Shown here one piece after another: positions 44,588-53,152 of a DNA stretch of 64,000 nt. A model generated the notes under the pieces. The model did not search any database and was not told the DNA's origin. It saw only the letters and a list, made by a program, of their open reading frames with translations. The translations under genes were made by a program, and so were the position numbers. Every line of letters begins with the position of its first letter. Position 1 is the first letter of the stretch. The DNA lies in NCBI GenBank assembly GCA_046331705.1, contig JAXLQJ010000030.1:26353-90352 (forward strand), in the 5' to 3' direction. The stretch comes from JADJOY01 sp046331705 [NCBI: bacterium] (GTDB taxonomy: Bacteria; JADJOY01).

Positions 44588-45304
44588 TCACCCGTTCGTC
44601 GTCGCGGCGACCGGTGGCGCGGGCGCCGCGGCGGCCCGTGCCTGCTCCTCGAGCCGGGCGATGAGGACCTGCTCGCCGCGACGCGCATTCTCGCGGACCA
44701 GCTCTTCGGCGCGCACCGGATCGCGTGCCTGGAAGGCCGCGACGATTTCCCGGTGCTGGTCCACGAGATCCTCCATGACGTCGGAGAGCGAGAGCAGGAT
44801 CCGAAACCGCTGGCCCTGCATGACCAGCCCGTCCACGAGCTGCGCGAGCCGCTCGTTCCCCGCCGCCCGGACGAAGATCTCGTGGAAGCGGTTGTGGAAC
44901 GCCAGCATCTGCGGGAGGTCGCCCTCCTGATGCGCTTCGAGCAAGCGGTCGTTGCACTCCTCCATCTCGGCGAGGTCGTCGGGCGCGATGCGCTCGCAGG
45001 CGCGGCGCGCGGCGTACCCTTCGAGAAGGCTCTTGATCTCGTAGAAGTCGCGGACGTCCTGGATGGTGATGGGCGCCACCACCGTGCCCTTGCGCGGCAC
45101 GGTCGCGAGGAAGCCTTCGGTCTCGAGCTGCCGGAACGCCTCGCGAATGGGGGTACGCGAGATCCCGAATCGCTCCGCGAGATCCGGCTCGGTGATGTGC
45201 TCGCCGGGCCGGAAGTCGCCGCGAATGATGCCGTCCCGGATGGTTCGAACGATGACCTCGCGCAACGTGCGGTGGTTGTGGATTTCACCCTGCGACCGTT
45301 CCAC
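44588..45304 (-). CDS. GntR/FadR-family (FCD) transcriptional regulator
   Basis: A 238-residue regulator starting with GTG at 45304. Residues about 12-78 form the GntR winged helix (LREVIVRTIRDGIIRGDFRPG, LAERFGISRTPIREAFRQLETEGFL). Residues about 85-215 form an FCD effector domain with a metal-site pattern (Asp, FHNRFHEIFVRAAGN, His in DQHREIVAAF). FCD members sense carboxylic acids or acyl-CoA. It lies alone between the GT39-like gene and pilB; its target is unknown. The Ala/Pro tail is disordered. Confidence 0.88.
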   Translation of the reverse strand: MERSQGEIHNHRTLREVIVRTIRDGIIRGDFRPGEHITEPDLAERFGISRTPIREAFRQLETEGFLATVPRKGTVVAPITIQDVRDFYEIKSLLEGYAARRACERIAPDDLAEMEECNDRLLEAHQEGDLPQMLAFHNRFHEIFVRAAGNERLAQLVDGLVMQGQRFRILLSLSDVMEDLVDQHREIVAAFQARDPVRAEELVRENARRGEQVLIARLEEQARAAAAPAPPVAATTNG

Positions 45305-45397
45305 GAGCCTCGATCTCCCTCGTCGCGTCGAGCGGGCCGCGCCACCTCGCGGTGCGCCATCCGACCGCGGCGACCGTAGAACGCGCGCCCCGCCAAG

Positions 45398-47086
45398 TCA
45401 ACGCGCCACCGCCGTCGACGACCTCGCGAGCGGGCTGGCGGCGGGTGGAGCCGCCGCCGCGGACGGCACGCGCGCGAAGATCTCGAGGGTGTGCGCGTGG
45501 AAGTGGTTGTGGAAATAGGGATCGAGCGCGGCGTACGAATCCTCGTGCAGGAACGGAGTCGGCGCGAACCGCGCGACTCGCCGCCATCCGTCCCCGGACT
45601 CGAGCCGCTCGAGGAACGCACGCTGCGCGAAACGCGGCCGCTCGCCCCGACGCAGGGCGAGGGCGTACTCGCTGCTCACCACGATGTAGTCGGCCCAATC
45701 CGACGCGGCTTCCCACTCGGGCACCGACTGAATCGGCCGCACTTGGAAACGATTGCCGTCGAGCGGGACGTTCGGGAAGAAGATCGCGACCGCGATGCGC
45801 GAGCCGGCGGGCGCCTGCGCCTCCAGCAAGCGAGCCGCCAGCGCGGCGGACTGCGGCTCGAGCTTGCGCACCAGCGTCGCGCTCGTCACCGCGGCGTACG
45901 CGGCCGTGATCAGGCCGATCGCCATCGCCGCGCGACGCAGCGTCGGACGCGCGGCCGCCGTCCATCGCGCGAGCTCGGCCGCGCCCAGGATCACCAGCCC
46001 GAGCGTCACGGGCAGCGCGTAACGCGGAAACGACACGGTCGAGGTTCCCACCACCGCGCACCACGGCACGAGATAGCCCCACAGGACGAGTCGCGACGGA
46101 CGATCGCCGCGACGCGCCGCCGCCACGCTCGACCCGAGCCCCCAGCCGTAGAGCGGCCACGACATGCAGAGCGGCCATTGCGCAGCGAGCTGGTAGACCA
46201 GCGGCACGAAGACCCAACCCTCCACGAACAGGTCGTAGCCGGGATGCAGGCCGCGCATGTGGCCGGCTTCGCTGCCGATCCCAGCGCGAAACTCGCGATA
46301 CGCGAGCAACACGTACGGTGACGTCGCGAGGAACGCGACGATGCTCGCCACTCCCGCGCTCACCAGGTCGACCCAGCGCCCGCGGCGCGGTGCCAGCAGG
46401 TAGGCCACCGAAACGGTCACGCACAGGATCGCGCCGGGGTACTTCGCGGACGCAGCCAACCCCGCGGCGCATCCCGCCATCCAGAGATCCCGCCGCGCAC
46501 CGCTCTCGAGGTAACGGAAGCAGGCCCCCAGCGCGAGCACGCAGAAGAGCCCCATCGGCACGTCGACGTTGACGTAGTGCGCGATCGCGACGTGAATCGG
46601 CAGGACGGCGCAGGCGAACGCCGCCACCAGCGCGGCGCGCACCCCGAAGCCGCGGCGCACGACGAGGAACAGTGCGAGAACGGTGACGACCGCTTCCAGC
46701 GCGGTGAGCCCGCGACCGATCCAGGTGAGCAGCGTCTGGTCGCGCAGAAACGCCGCGTAGCTCGGCACCACGCCGAGCATGCGCAACGGCGGAAACGCCA
46801 CCAGGTACGCGAGTGCCACGGCGTAGTACGAGAGCGTCGGCTTCAGGAAGAAGTGCGGATTCGGATCCGGGTGGGGAAACGCGATGAAGCTGGCGGCCCG
46901 CGCCGGCACCGAGAACTCGTCCGGCTGCATCACGTCGGGTAGACCGAAGCCGAGATTCCAGCAGCGCAGCCACACCGCTGCCAGCAGCGCGCCCCCGAGC
47001 CAGATCCAGGTGCTGCCCGCGAGCATCCGCGCACGAGCGTCGAGCGTGGCGCGATGCTGCCCGCGCAGGGGTCCGACGGTGCTCAT
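45398..47086 (-). CDS. GT39/PMT-like membrane glycosyltransferase
   Basis: A 562-residue protein with about 10-12 hydrophobic segments. The first periplasmic loop carries LPDVMQPDEFSVPARAASF, with the catalytic-type Asp-Glu of GT39/PMT enzymes (GLPDxxxPDE). A C-terminal soluble domain follows about residue 430 (IQSVPEWEAASDWADYIVVSSEYAL). The ATG at 47086 overlaps the stop of the preceding gene by 4 nt, so the longer Arg-rich frame is rejected. It probably glycosylates proteins or lipids at the outer face of the inner membrane, together with its upstream partner. Confidence 0.8.
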   Translation of the reverse strand: MSTVGPLRGQHRATLDARARMLAGSTWIWLGGALLAAVWLRCWNLGFGLPDVMQPDEFSVPARAASFIAFPHPDPNPHFFLKPTLSYYAVALAYLVAFPPLRMLGVVPSYAAFLRDQTLLTWIGRGLTALEAVVTVLALFLVVRRGFGVRAALVAAFACAVLPIHVAIAHYVNVDVPMGLFCVLALGACFRYLESGARRDLWMAGCAAGLAASAKYPGAILCVTVSVAYLLAPRRGRWVDLVSAGVASIVAFLATSPYVLLAYREFRAGIGSEAGHMRGLHPGYDLFVEGWVFVPLVYQLAAQWPLCMSWPLYGWGLGSSVAAARRGDRPSRLVLWGYLVPWCAVVGTSTVSFPRYALPVTLGLVILGAAELARWTAAARPTLRRAAMAIGLITAAYAAVTSATLVRKLEPQSAALAARLLEAQAPAGSRIAVAIFFPNVPLDGNRFQVRPIQSVPEWEAASDWADYIVVSSEYALALRRGERPRFAQRAFLERLESGDGWRRVARFAPTPFLHEDSYAALDPYFHNHFHAHTLEIFARVPSAAAAPPAASPLARSSTAVAR

Positions 47087-48819
47087 CGCGGCGCTCGCCC
47101 GTCGTTCGCGCCCAGGTCGGCGACGATCAGGATCCAGCGGCCGAGATCGAGTCGCCCGACGCGACGGCTGCGACAGACACGCGCCACGTCTTCCCAGCTC
47201 GGATTGGGCAGCTCGCCGAGCCGATCGACGAGCTGCACGACGTGACGATAGCGACCGGAGGCGGCCACGTCGTCGAACGACGCGCCAGCGAGCGCCCGGT
47301 CCGCCCACAACGGATCGACCCCGAAGCCACGCCGCGCGGCCATCGACGCCAGCTCCGGCTCGACGGGATAGCGGGCGATCCGAACCTGGCGGGTCGCGAT
47401 CGCGCCGCCACGATCGCTCGCGATCCGCCACGCGAGCCCATCGACGCCGAGCTGATCGAAGAGCCCGTTCGCGAGCATCGGCTGCTCCGGATCGACGCGG
47501 CGCGAGGCGAAGCGCGCCAGGGCATCGAGCTCGGGCGCGCCCTCCAGCGCCGCACGCACGGCGGCGGGGAGCGCGACCGCCCACGGCGTCGCGGCACTCG
47601 CCATCAAGGCCGCCCACAGCACGAGCGGCGCGGTGGCGCTCGTCGAGACCCGTCCCTCGGTCCCTCCCAGTCGCTCGCCGAGAGCGCGCACGCCACGACC
47701 GGCGAGCAATGCCGCCGCGGGCACCACCAGGATGGCGTGGCGCGACTCGTCGGTCGTCGAGAGCGTGAGCAGCGCCCAGCTCGTCACGATCACGAACGCC
47801 GACGCGCGGACCGTGAGCGAGCGCCAGCTCGTTCGCGCGCCGACGGCGGCGAGCACCGCCACGACGCACCCCACCAGCGGGCTCACGAAATACTCGTGCA
47901 GCCACGCCCGCGGGAAGAAGAGCAGATTCGCGCGGGAAAAGAGCGGTGCGTAGCTCGGGTGGCCGAAGAAGAAGTACCCGACCTGGGCCGGATCGGTGAT
48001 CATCAGCCACGCGCCGAGCACCAGCAGCGGCGGCAGCAGCACCGCGGCGAGGCGGCGCGCCACGCGCCGCGCCATGGAGAGCGCGGCGGGCTCCGTCGCG
48101 ACGGCGAGCGCCAGCGCCGCGATCTCGATCACGGCGAAGCTGTACTTCGTTCCGAGCCCGATCACGCCCACGAGGAGACCGAGCCCGGCCCAGCCCAGCG
48201 ACTCACGCGCTGCCTCTGGCTCGCGCACGGCGCGACGCTCGAAACCGGTGAGGACGATCAGCAAAACGCCGAGCCCGGCGAGCGCCAGCGGCTCCAACAT
48301 GCACAAGACCGCGTTGCCGACGCCGATCGGGCTGGTCGCGAACGCGGAGAGCGCGACGATCCAGCCACCCGCGATCGGCCCGTGCGACCGAGTCGCATTC
48401 GCCGGCGCGCACTCCTTCTCCACTCGCCACGCGGCCACGGCGAGCGCGCCAGCCGCGAAGGCGAGGAGCAGGACCGACGGCAGTCGACTCGCCGCGAGCG
48501 TCGGTCCAGCGATACCGTAGCTCACCGCGACCAGCAGCGAGTGCAACGGCGGATAGAAGCCCTGCCGAGCGATGGCCGCCCCGAGCTCGCCCACGCTCGC
48601 GTGCGTGGCGGCGCGCCACACATCGAACGCGGCGCGAGCATGGGCGGCTTCGTCCTCGTCGAACGGGACCTGCGTCGCGCGCACGGTCGCCGCCAACCAC
48701 GCCAGCAGCCCCAGCGTGGCGACCACGGTCGCGCCGCCCAAGAGCCAGCTCAGCGCCCGCGCCGAACGCGCGTCCGCGCTCGGCTCCTGGCTGCGCTCGG
48801 TGCCGATCGGAGGCGCCAT
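47083..48819 (-). CDS. GT39-like polytopic membrane protein
   Basis: A 578-residue membrane protein with about ten hydrophobic segments. The first loop has FDEDEAAHARAAFDVWRAA and QGFYPPLHSLLVAVSYGI, the DE-motif and aromatic-Pro pattern of GT39-type transferases. The C-terminal 150 residues are soluble (RRGFGVDPLWADRALAGAS). It overlaps the next GT39-like gene by 4 nt, suggesting the two act together. It is divergent from the RNase G gene across a 121-nt gap with no clear signal beyond a TTATAC box. Confidence 0.75.
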   Translation of the reverse strand: MAPPIGTERSQEPSADARSARALSWLLGGATVVATLGLLAWLAATVRATQVPFDEDEAAHARAAFDVWRAATHASVGELGAAIARQGFYPPLHSLLVAVSYGIAGPTLAASRLPSVLLLAFAAGALAVAAWRVEKECAPANATRSHGPIAGGWIVALSAFATSPIGVGNAVLCMLEPLALAGLGVLLIVLTGFERRAVREPEAARESLGWAGLGLLVGVIGLGTKYSFAVIEIAALALAVATEPAALSMARRVARRLAAVLLPPLLVLGAWLMITDPAQVGYFFFGHPSYAPLFSRANLLFFPRAWLHEYFVSPLVGCVVAVLAAVGARTSWRSLTVRASAFVIVTSWALLTLSTTDESRHAILVVPAAALLAGRGVRALGERLGGTEGRVSTSATAPLVLWAALMASAATPWAVALPAAVRAALEGAPELDALARFASRRVDPEQPMLANGLFDQLGVDGLAWRIASDRGGAIATRQVRIARYPVEPELASMAARRGFGVDPLWADRALAGASFDDVAASGRYRHVVQLVDRLGELPNPSWEDVARVCRSRRVGRLDLGRWILIVADLGANDGRAPR

Positions 48820-48940
48820 TCCGGGGTTCGGTTCGCCGGCGGCACGCGGCGCTCGCCAACGCGCCGAACGCGCTCCTCACGCGGCGAGCAGCACGAGCGA
48901 CGGGCCGCCACCGCGAAGGGCGCCGGTTATACCACGGCAC

Positions 48941-50404
48941 ATGACGGGCGCTCGCACCGTGGTGATCAGCCGGAGCACCTGGGAGGATCGGGTCGCGCTG
49001 CTCGAGGACGAGCGCGTCGTCGAGATCGAGATCGAGCGCCGTGGAGCGCCGACGAGGCCCGGCGACGTGTACGTCGCGCGCCTGCGGCGAATCGTGCCCG
49101 GGCTCGACGCCGCGTTCCTGGACCTCGGCGCCGACCGCCCCGCCTACCTGCCGCTGCCTGCCAGCGAGCGCGCGCTGCTAGGCGCCTTGCGCCGCGGCCA
49201 GTCGCTGCTCGTGCAGGTCGTGAAGGCGCCGCTCGGCGGCAAGGGCGCGAGGCTATCGGCCCGACCGATTCTCTCGACGCGCCATTGGGTGCTGAGCGCC
49301 GGCGGTCGCGGCACGGCGATCTCACGCAAGATCGTCGATCCGGCGCAGCGGGAGCGGCTGCGCGCGGTCGCGGAGGCCGTGGCGCTCGACGACGCGGCGC
49401 TCATCGTGCGCACCAGCGCCGTGGAGCAGTCGACGGAGGCCTTGGTCGGCGAAGCCCGTCGGCTCGTCGAGCAATGGCGCGCCCTCGAGCGCCTCGCCGC
49501 GACCGTGTCCCCGCCGGCGCGAGTGCGGCACGAGCTCGAGCTGCCGTTGCGGTGGGTGCGCGATCGGCTGGAGGGGGTGCCCACGCGGATCGTGGTCGAC
49601 GACGCCGAGCTCGCGGCGCAGATCCATGCGTTCGCACCGCCTGGCGATGCCGACGTGAGCCCGGTGTGCACGATCGAGGTGATCACGGCCGATGCGTTCC
49701 AGCGCCACGGCGTCGAGCACGCGCTCGACGATGCCCTCGCGCGTTCCGTTCGCCTCCCCTCGGGCGGTCACGTCACGTTCGACGCCACCCGCGCGCTCAC
49801 GGCCGTCGACGTCGACACCGGCCGCTTCGTCGGCACGCGCGGCCTGTCCGAGACGATCGTCGCGACCAACCTCGAGGCCGCGCACGAGATCGCGCGGCAG
49901 CTGCGTTTGCGGAACATCGGCGGCATCGTGGTGGTGGACTTCATCGACATGCAGCGCGCGAGCGACCGCGAGCGGGTGCTGGACACGCTGCGGGCCGCCA
50001 GCGCCCACGACCCGGCCCCCATCGAGATCCTGCCCTTCACGCCGCTGGGACTGGTGCAGATCACCCGCAAGCGCACCCGACCGACCCTCGCCGAGCAGCT
50101 GCTCGACGAGTGCCCGGCCTGCGCGGGCTCGGGACGTGTCCCGGCGTCCGCCGCCACCGGTGCGCGGGCGCTCCGGGCCCTGGAGACGCGCGCCACCGAG
50201 GGGTCGCGAACGGCGCTGGTGGTGCGCGCGAGCCCGCGCGTCGCCGAGTGGCTGCGCCGCGATGCGGCCGTGGCGCTGGATCGGATCGAGCGACTGCTCG
50301 GACGTTCGGTGCTGGTCCGCGGCGACGAGCGCTTGCCGACCGACGCGTTCGTGGTCGAGCCGCCGATCGCCAGAGACGGAACGGGCGCTCCACCCGAGGG
50401 GTGA
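48941..50404 (+). CDS. rng: Ribonuclease E/G family endoribonuclease
   Basis: A 487-residue protein of RNase G length. An S1-type RNA-binding segment (PGDVYVARLRRIVPGLDAAFLDLG) is followed by the catalytic DNase I-like domain with LTAVDVDTGRFVG and GGIVVVDFIDM, whose Asp residues bind Mg2+. The Zn-link is CPACAGSGRV. There is no long C-terminal scaffold, so it is RNase G-like rather than full RNase E. The ATG at 48941 is the first in frame near the conserved start (TVVISRSTWEDRVALLED). It processes rRNA and mRNA. Confidence 0.9.
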   Translation: MTGARTVVISRSTWEDRVALLEDERVVEIEIERRGAPTRPGDVYVARLRRIVPGLDAAFLDLGADRPAYLPLPASERALLGALRRGQSLLVQVVKAPLGGKGARLSARPILSTRHWVLSAGGRGTAISRKIVDPAQRERLRAVAEAVALDDAALIVRTSAVEQSTEALVGEARRLVEQWRALERLAATVSPPARVRHELELPLRWVRDRLEGVPTRIVVDDAELAAQIHAFAPPGDADVSPVCTIEVITADAFQRHGVEHALDDALARSVRLPSGGHVTFDATRALTAVDVDTGRFVGTRGLSETIVATNLEAAHEIARQLRLRNIGGIVVVDFIDMQRASDRERVLDTLRAASAHDPAPIEILPFTPLGLVQITRKRTRPTLAEQLLDECPACAGSGRVPASAATGARALRALETRATEGSRTALVVRASPRVAEWLRRDAAVALDRIERLLGRSVLVRGDERLPTDAFVVEPPIARDGTGAPPEG

Positions 50405-50412
50405 AGCGCCCG
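50382..50412. terminator. Bidirectional hairpin between rng and etfA
   Basis: CGGGCGCTCCACCC (50382-50395) pairs with GGGTGAAGCGCCCG (50399-50412) over 14 positions with one mismatch, leaving a GAG triloop. The stem includes the rng stop codon. The convergent etfA stop lies 36 nt beyond. There is no T-tract on either side, so it may act with Rho or mainly protect RNA ends. Confidence 0.6.
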
Positions 50413-50447
50413 CCAACCTCCGTGGCAGCCGCGCGTGCGGCGCGCGT

Positions 50448-51443
50448 TCAGCCTTCGGCCTTGAGCTTCTTCACCGCGTCGGTGACCGCGGGGACGAGCT
50501 GGAACAGGTCACCGACGATCCCGTAATCCGCCTTCTGGAAGATCGGCGCGTCCGGATCCTTGTTCACCGCCACGATCACCTTCGAGGTGCGCATGCCCGC
50601 GAGGTGCTGGATGGCGCCCGAGATGCCGAACGCCAGGTAGAGCGACGGGTTCACCACCTTGCCCGTCTGGCCGACCTGCATGTTGTGCGGTGCGAAGCCC
50701 GAGTCCACGGCCGCGCGGCTCGCGCCCACCGTGCATCCCTCGCCGATCGCGTCCGAGAGGTCCCACAGGATCTTGAAGTTCTCCGCCGCCTTCATCGCGC
50801 GGCCGCCGGAAACGATGATGTTCGCCTCGGTGAGGTCCACCTTGGCGCCCGCGGAGCGACGCACCTCGACGACCTTCGACGCGAGCGCGCCAGCGTCGAG
50901 GGTCACGGCGAGCGTCTCGACCTGCGCCGTGCGGCTGGCGTCGGCCTCGCGCGCCTTGAAGCTGTTGGGACGAATCGTGGCGAGCTGCGGATTGCTGGTG
51001 ACGGCGATCTGCTCGTACGCCTTGCCCGAGTAGACCGGACGCATGGCGAGCATGCGACCGTCCGCGCCGAGCGAGATCTCCGTGCAGTCCGTGGCGAGCC
51101 CGGCGTCGAGACGCGCCGCGACCCGCGGCACCAGATCGCGCCCCAGCGCCGTGTGGCCCGCGAGCACGATGTCGGGATTCGACGCCTGGATGGCCTGGGT
51201 CACCGCAGCCGTGTAGCCGTCGTTCGAGTAGAGCTGCAGCGCCGGATGATCCACCACCACCACCTTGTCGGCACCGTGAGCACCGAGCGTCTGCGCGAGA
51301 CCCGCGACGCCGGCGCCGACGACGACCGCGGTCACCGTACCGCCGCTCGCATCCGCGAGCTGGCGAGCCACCGCGAGCCCTTCCAAGGAGACCTTCTTGA
51401 GCGAGCCTTCTCGCTGCTCGGCGATCGTGAGCACGTTGGCCAT
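50448..51443 (-). CDS. etfA: Electron transfer flavoprotein subunit alpha
   Basis: A 331-residue protein. The N-terminal nucleotide-fold domain starts [33 protein letters not shown]. The FAD domain has [67 protein letters not shown] and the closing [24 protein letters not shown], all EtfA hallmarks. With EtfB it carries electrons from acyl-CoA dehydrogenases to the quinone pool. It follows etfB by 61 nt. This fits the acyl-CoA degradation genes elsewhere in the window. Confidence 0.96.
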   Translation of the reverse strand: MANVLTIAEQREGSLKKVSLEGLAVARQLADASGGTVTAVVVGAGVAGLAQTLGAHGADKVVVVDHPALQLYSNDGYTAAVTQAIQASNPDIVLAGHTALGRDLVPRVAARLDAGLATDCTEISLGADGRMLAMRPVYSGKAYEQIAVTSNPQLATIRPNSFKAREADASRTAQVETLAVTLDAGALASKVVEVRRSAGAKVDLTEANIIVSGGRAMKAAENFKILWDLSDAIGEGCTVGASRAAVDSGFAPHNMQVGQTGKVVNPSLYLAFGISGAIQHLAGMRTSKVIVAVNKDPDAPIFQKADYGIVGDLFQLVPAVTDAVKKLKAEG

Positions 51444-51504
51444 GATTTCCTCGTGTGTTCGTTCGGAAGAAGTTGAGGTGTCGAGACGTCGGTTCCCGGT
51501 GCGG

Positions 51505-52296
51505 TCAGAGAACCTTCGCCTCCTCGCGGAGCAGCCGCACCAGCTCGGCCGCCGCCGCCTCGGGCGTCTCCGCCTCGATTCGCCGCCCCGCCTTGCGGTC
51601 CGGCAGCGGCATCAACTTCACGCGCTTCGCCTTGGCTCCCGCGGCGCCCACCTGGCCTTCGAGGCCGAGGTCTGCGGGCTTGAGCTCCTTCACCTCTTTC
51701 TTCTTGGCCTTCATGATCCCCGGCAACGACGCGTAGCGCGGCTCGTTGAGGCCCTTCTCGCAGGTGATGAGCGCGGGCAGCTTGAGCTCGACGATCTCGT
51801 CGCCGCCCTCGATTCGCCGCGTCGCCTTGGCGGTCTTGCCGTCGGCGGCGATCTCGAGCGCCGTCACGATCGTCGCCTGCGCGAGCCCGGCGAGCTCGGC
51901 GACGCGGACCGCCACCTGCGCCTGATCGCCGTCGATCGCCTGCTTACCGGCGAACACGACGTCCGGCGCGACGGTCTTCAGCGCGGCGGCCAGCGCCTTC
52001 GCGGTGGCTTGGGCGTCTCCGCCCTCGAATGCGGGGTCCTTCAAGTGAATGGCGCGATCGCAGCCCATCGCGAGCGCGGTGCGGATCGTCTCGAGCACCC
52101 GATCCGGGCCGAGGCTGACGACCACCACCTCGCCGCCCAGCTTCTCCTTGGTCCGCAGCGCCTCTTCGACCGCAAACTCGCAGTACGGGCTCATGACGTA
52201 CTTGACGCCCGTCGCCACGATGTCGCTGGCGGTGTCGTTGATCTTGATCACCGTCTCCGTATCGGGTGTTTGCTTGATGATGACCGCGATCTTCAC
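51505..52296 (-). CDS. etfB: Electron transfer flavoprotein subunit beta
   Basis: A 263-residue protein beginning KIAVIIKQTPDTETVIKIN, with YVMSPYCEFAVEEALRTKEKLGGEVVVVSLG, FAGKQAIDGDQAQVAVRVAELAG and a Lys-rich docking region (IMKAKKKEVKEL, corresponding to the dehydrogenase recognition loop). It starts with GTG at 52296, preceded by an ideal AGGAGGT. It binds AMP and forms the EtfAB dimer. It is first in the etfBA operon. Confidence 0.96.
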   Translation of the reverse strand: MKIAVIIKQTPDTETVIKINDTASDIVATGVKYVMSPYCEFAVEEALRTKEKLGGEVVVVSLGPDRVLETIRTALAMGCDRAIHLKDPAFEGGDAQATAKALAAALKTVAPDVVFAGKQAIDGDQAQVAVRVAELAGLAQATIVTALEIAADGKTAKATRRIEGGDEIVELKLPALITCEKGLNEPRYASLPGIMKAKKKEVKELKPADLGLEGQVGAAGAKAKRVKLMPLPDRKAGRRIEAETPEAAAAELVRLLREEAKVL

Positions 52297-52462
52297 TCGA
52301 GACCTCCTGCGTGGCCGCCGACGCGCTCGCGCTGGTCGGCCCGTTCGAGGGGTGTGCCGGCGCTGGCGCCGGTGTTCGCCACTGACTGACGTTCGGGGTC
52401 GCCGTGCGGAAGCCGGCCGTGCGCGTGGGCGCTGCGCCGCGTTGCCGCGAGGCGACGGCGAC

Positions 52463-52492
52463 GAGATAGCCGAGCGCGAAAGAGCGCGTCAA
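52463..52492 (-). promoter_or_regulatory. Candidate promoter for etfBA
   Basis: TTGACG (52492-52487) and TATCTC (52468-52463) on the minus strand are spaced by 18 nt, 167 nt ahead of the etfB GTG. It lies just after the hairpin at 52514-52543, consistent with a new transcription unit. Confidence 0.4.
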
Positions 52493-52513
52493 GCGCCGCA
52501 CTGCGTCGTAACC

Positions 52514-52543
52514 GGGCCCGTCCGACGCACCGGAGACGGGCCC
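52514..52543 (-). terminator. GC-rich hairpin after the signal-peptidase-like gene
   Basis: GGGCCCGTC (52514-52522) and GACGGGCCC (52535-52543) form a perfect 9-bp stem with a 12-nt loop, 11 nt beyond the stop of the S26-like gene. No T-tract follows. It is best read as an RNA 3'-end structure separating that gene from etfBA. Confidence 0.5.
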
Positions 52544-52553
52544 CGAGCGCGAC

Positions 52554-53033
52554 TCAGAACGGCAAGGCGAGCACGGCTTTTCCGAGAATGTCGTCGGCGG
52601 CGATGAGGCCGATCTTGCGCGAGTCGACGAAGTCGGCGTCCTCGTTGAGCCGGAGCACGTAGTACTTCCCTGCCGGCACTCGCCCCATCGTTCGCCCCTG
52701 CGGGTCGATGGTCTTCTCGAAGAGGTCCCAGATGCTCTGATTGGTCTTGTCGAGAAGCACCAGGTCGCCTGGCGCGCCGCGCACGCGGCCGAGCTGGCGC
52801 TGGGTCTCGCCGCGGAACGTGTAGCGGTAATAGACGTCGGCACCCTTCGCGAAGCTGCGGGCGCGGATGTTCACCAGCACCCGGTGGCCGGCCGCGTACG
52901 CGGGCTCCATCGCGTCGTAGTCCGTGGCGACCGCGGGGACCCGGAAGAACACGTAGAACCCCACGCAGACGACGATCACGAGCAGGGCGATCGCGTTGCG
53001 GATCTGCTGTGCACGATTGGTCGGTTCGGCCAT
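52554..53033 (-). CDS. Signal peptidase I-like (S26) protein lacking catalytic residues
   Basis: A 159-residue protein with one N-terminal transmembrane helix (residues about 13-30) and an S26 fold. Box B, normally S-M-x-P, reads YDAMEPAYAAGHRVLVN, so Ala replaces the nucleophile Ser. Box D, normally K-R-x-x-x-x-P-G-D, reads GRVRGAPGDLVLLD without the general-base Lys. Boxes with VPAGKYYVLRLNEDADFVDSRKIGLI and ILGKAVLALPF are kept. The ATG at 53033 starts at the membrane anchor. It is likely a non-catalytic S26 paralogue in the periplasm that binds peptides or partners. It follows the DUF4124 gene on the same strand. Confidence 0.8.
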   Translation of the reverse strand: MAEPTNRAQQIRNAIALLVIVVCVGFYVFFRVPAVATDYDAMEPAYAAGHRVLVNIRARSFAKGADVYYRYTFRGETQRQLGRVRGAPGDLVLLDKTNQSIWDLFEKTIDPQGRTMGRVPAGKYYVLRLNEDADFVDSRKIGLIAADDILGKAVLALPF

Positions 53034-53111
53034 GGCCACCTCGCATCCTGCGCTGCCGCGCGCGCGTTCCGGCGCGTTTGCGGAAAGGCGTACGACGCGC
53101 TCACCTCGCCA

Positions 53112-53135
53112 GTGGGCGCGGACGCCACCGCCCAC
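53112..53135 (-). terminator. Hairpin after the DUF4124 gene
   Basis: GTGGGCG (53112-53118) and CGCCCAC (53129-53135) form a perfect 7-bp stem with a 10-nt loop, 18 nt beyond the DUF4124 stop on the minus strand. It lacks a T-tract and could be a weak end or processing site before the S26-like gene. Confidence 0.3.
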
Positions 53136-53152
53136 CCGCCCGCGCGTCGCGA

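Noticed and set aside
47242-50526. 1094-codon plus-strand frame over the GT39-like and rng region
   Set aside because: Shadow frame; the RNase G motifs are in another frame.
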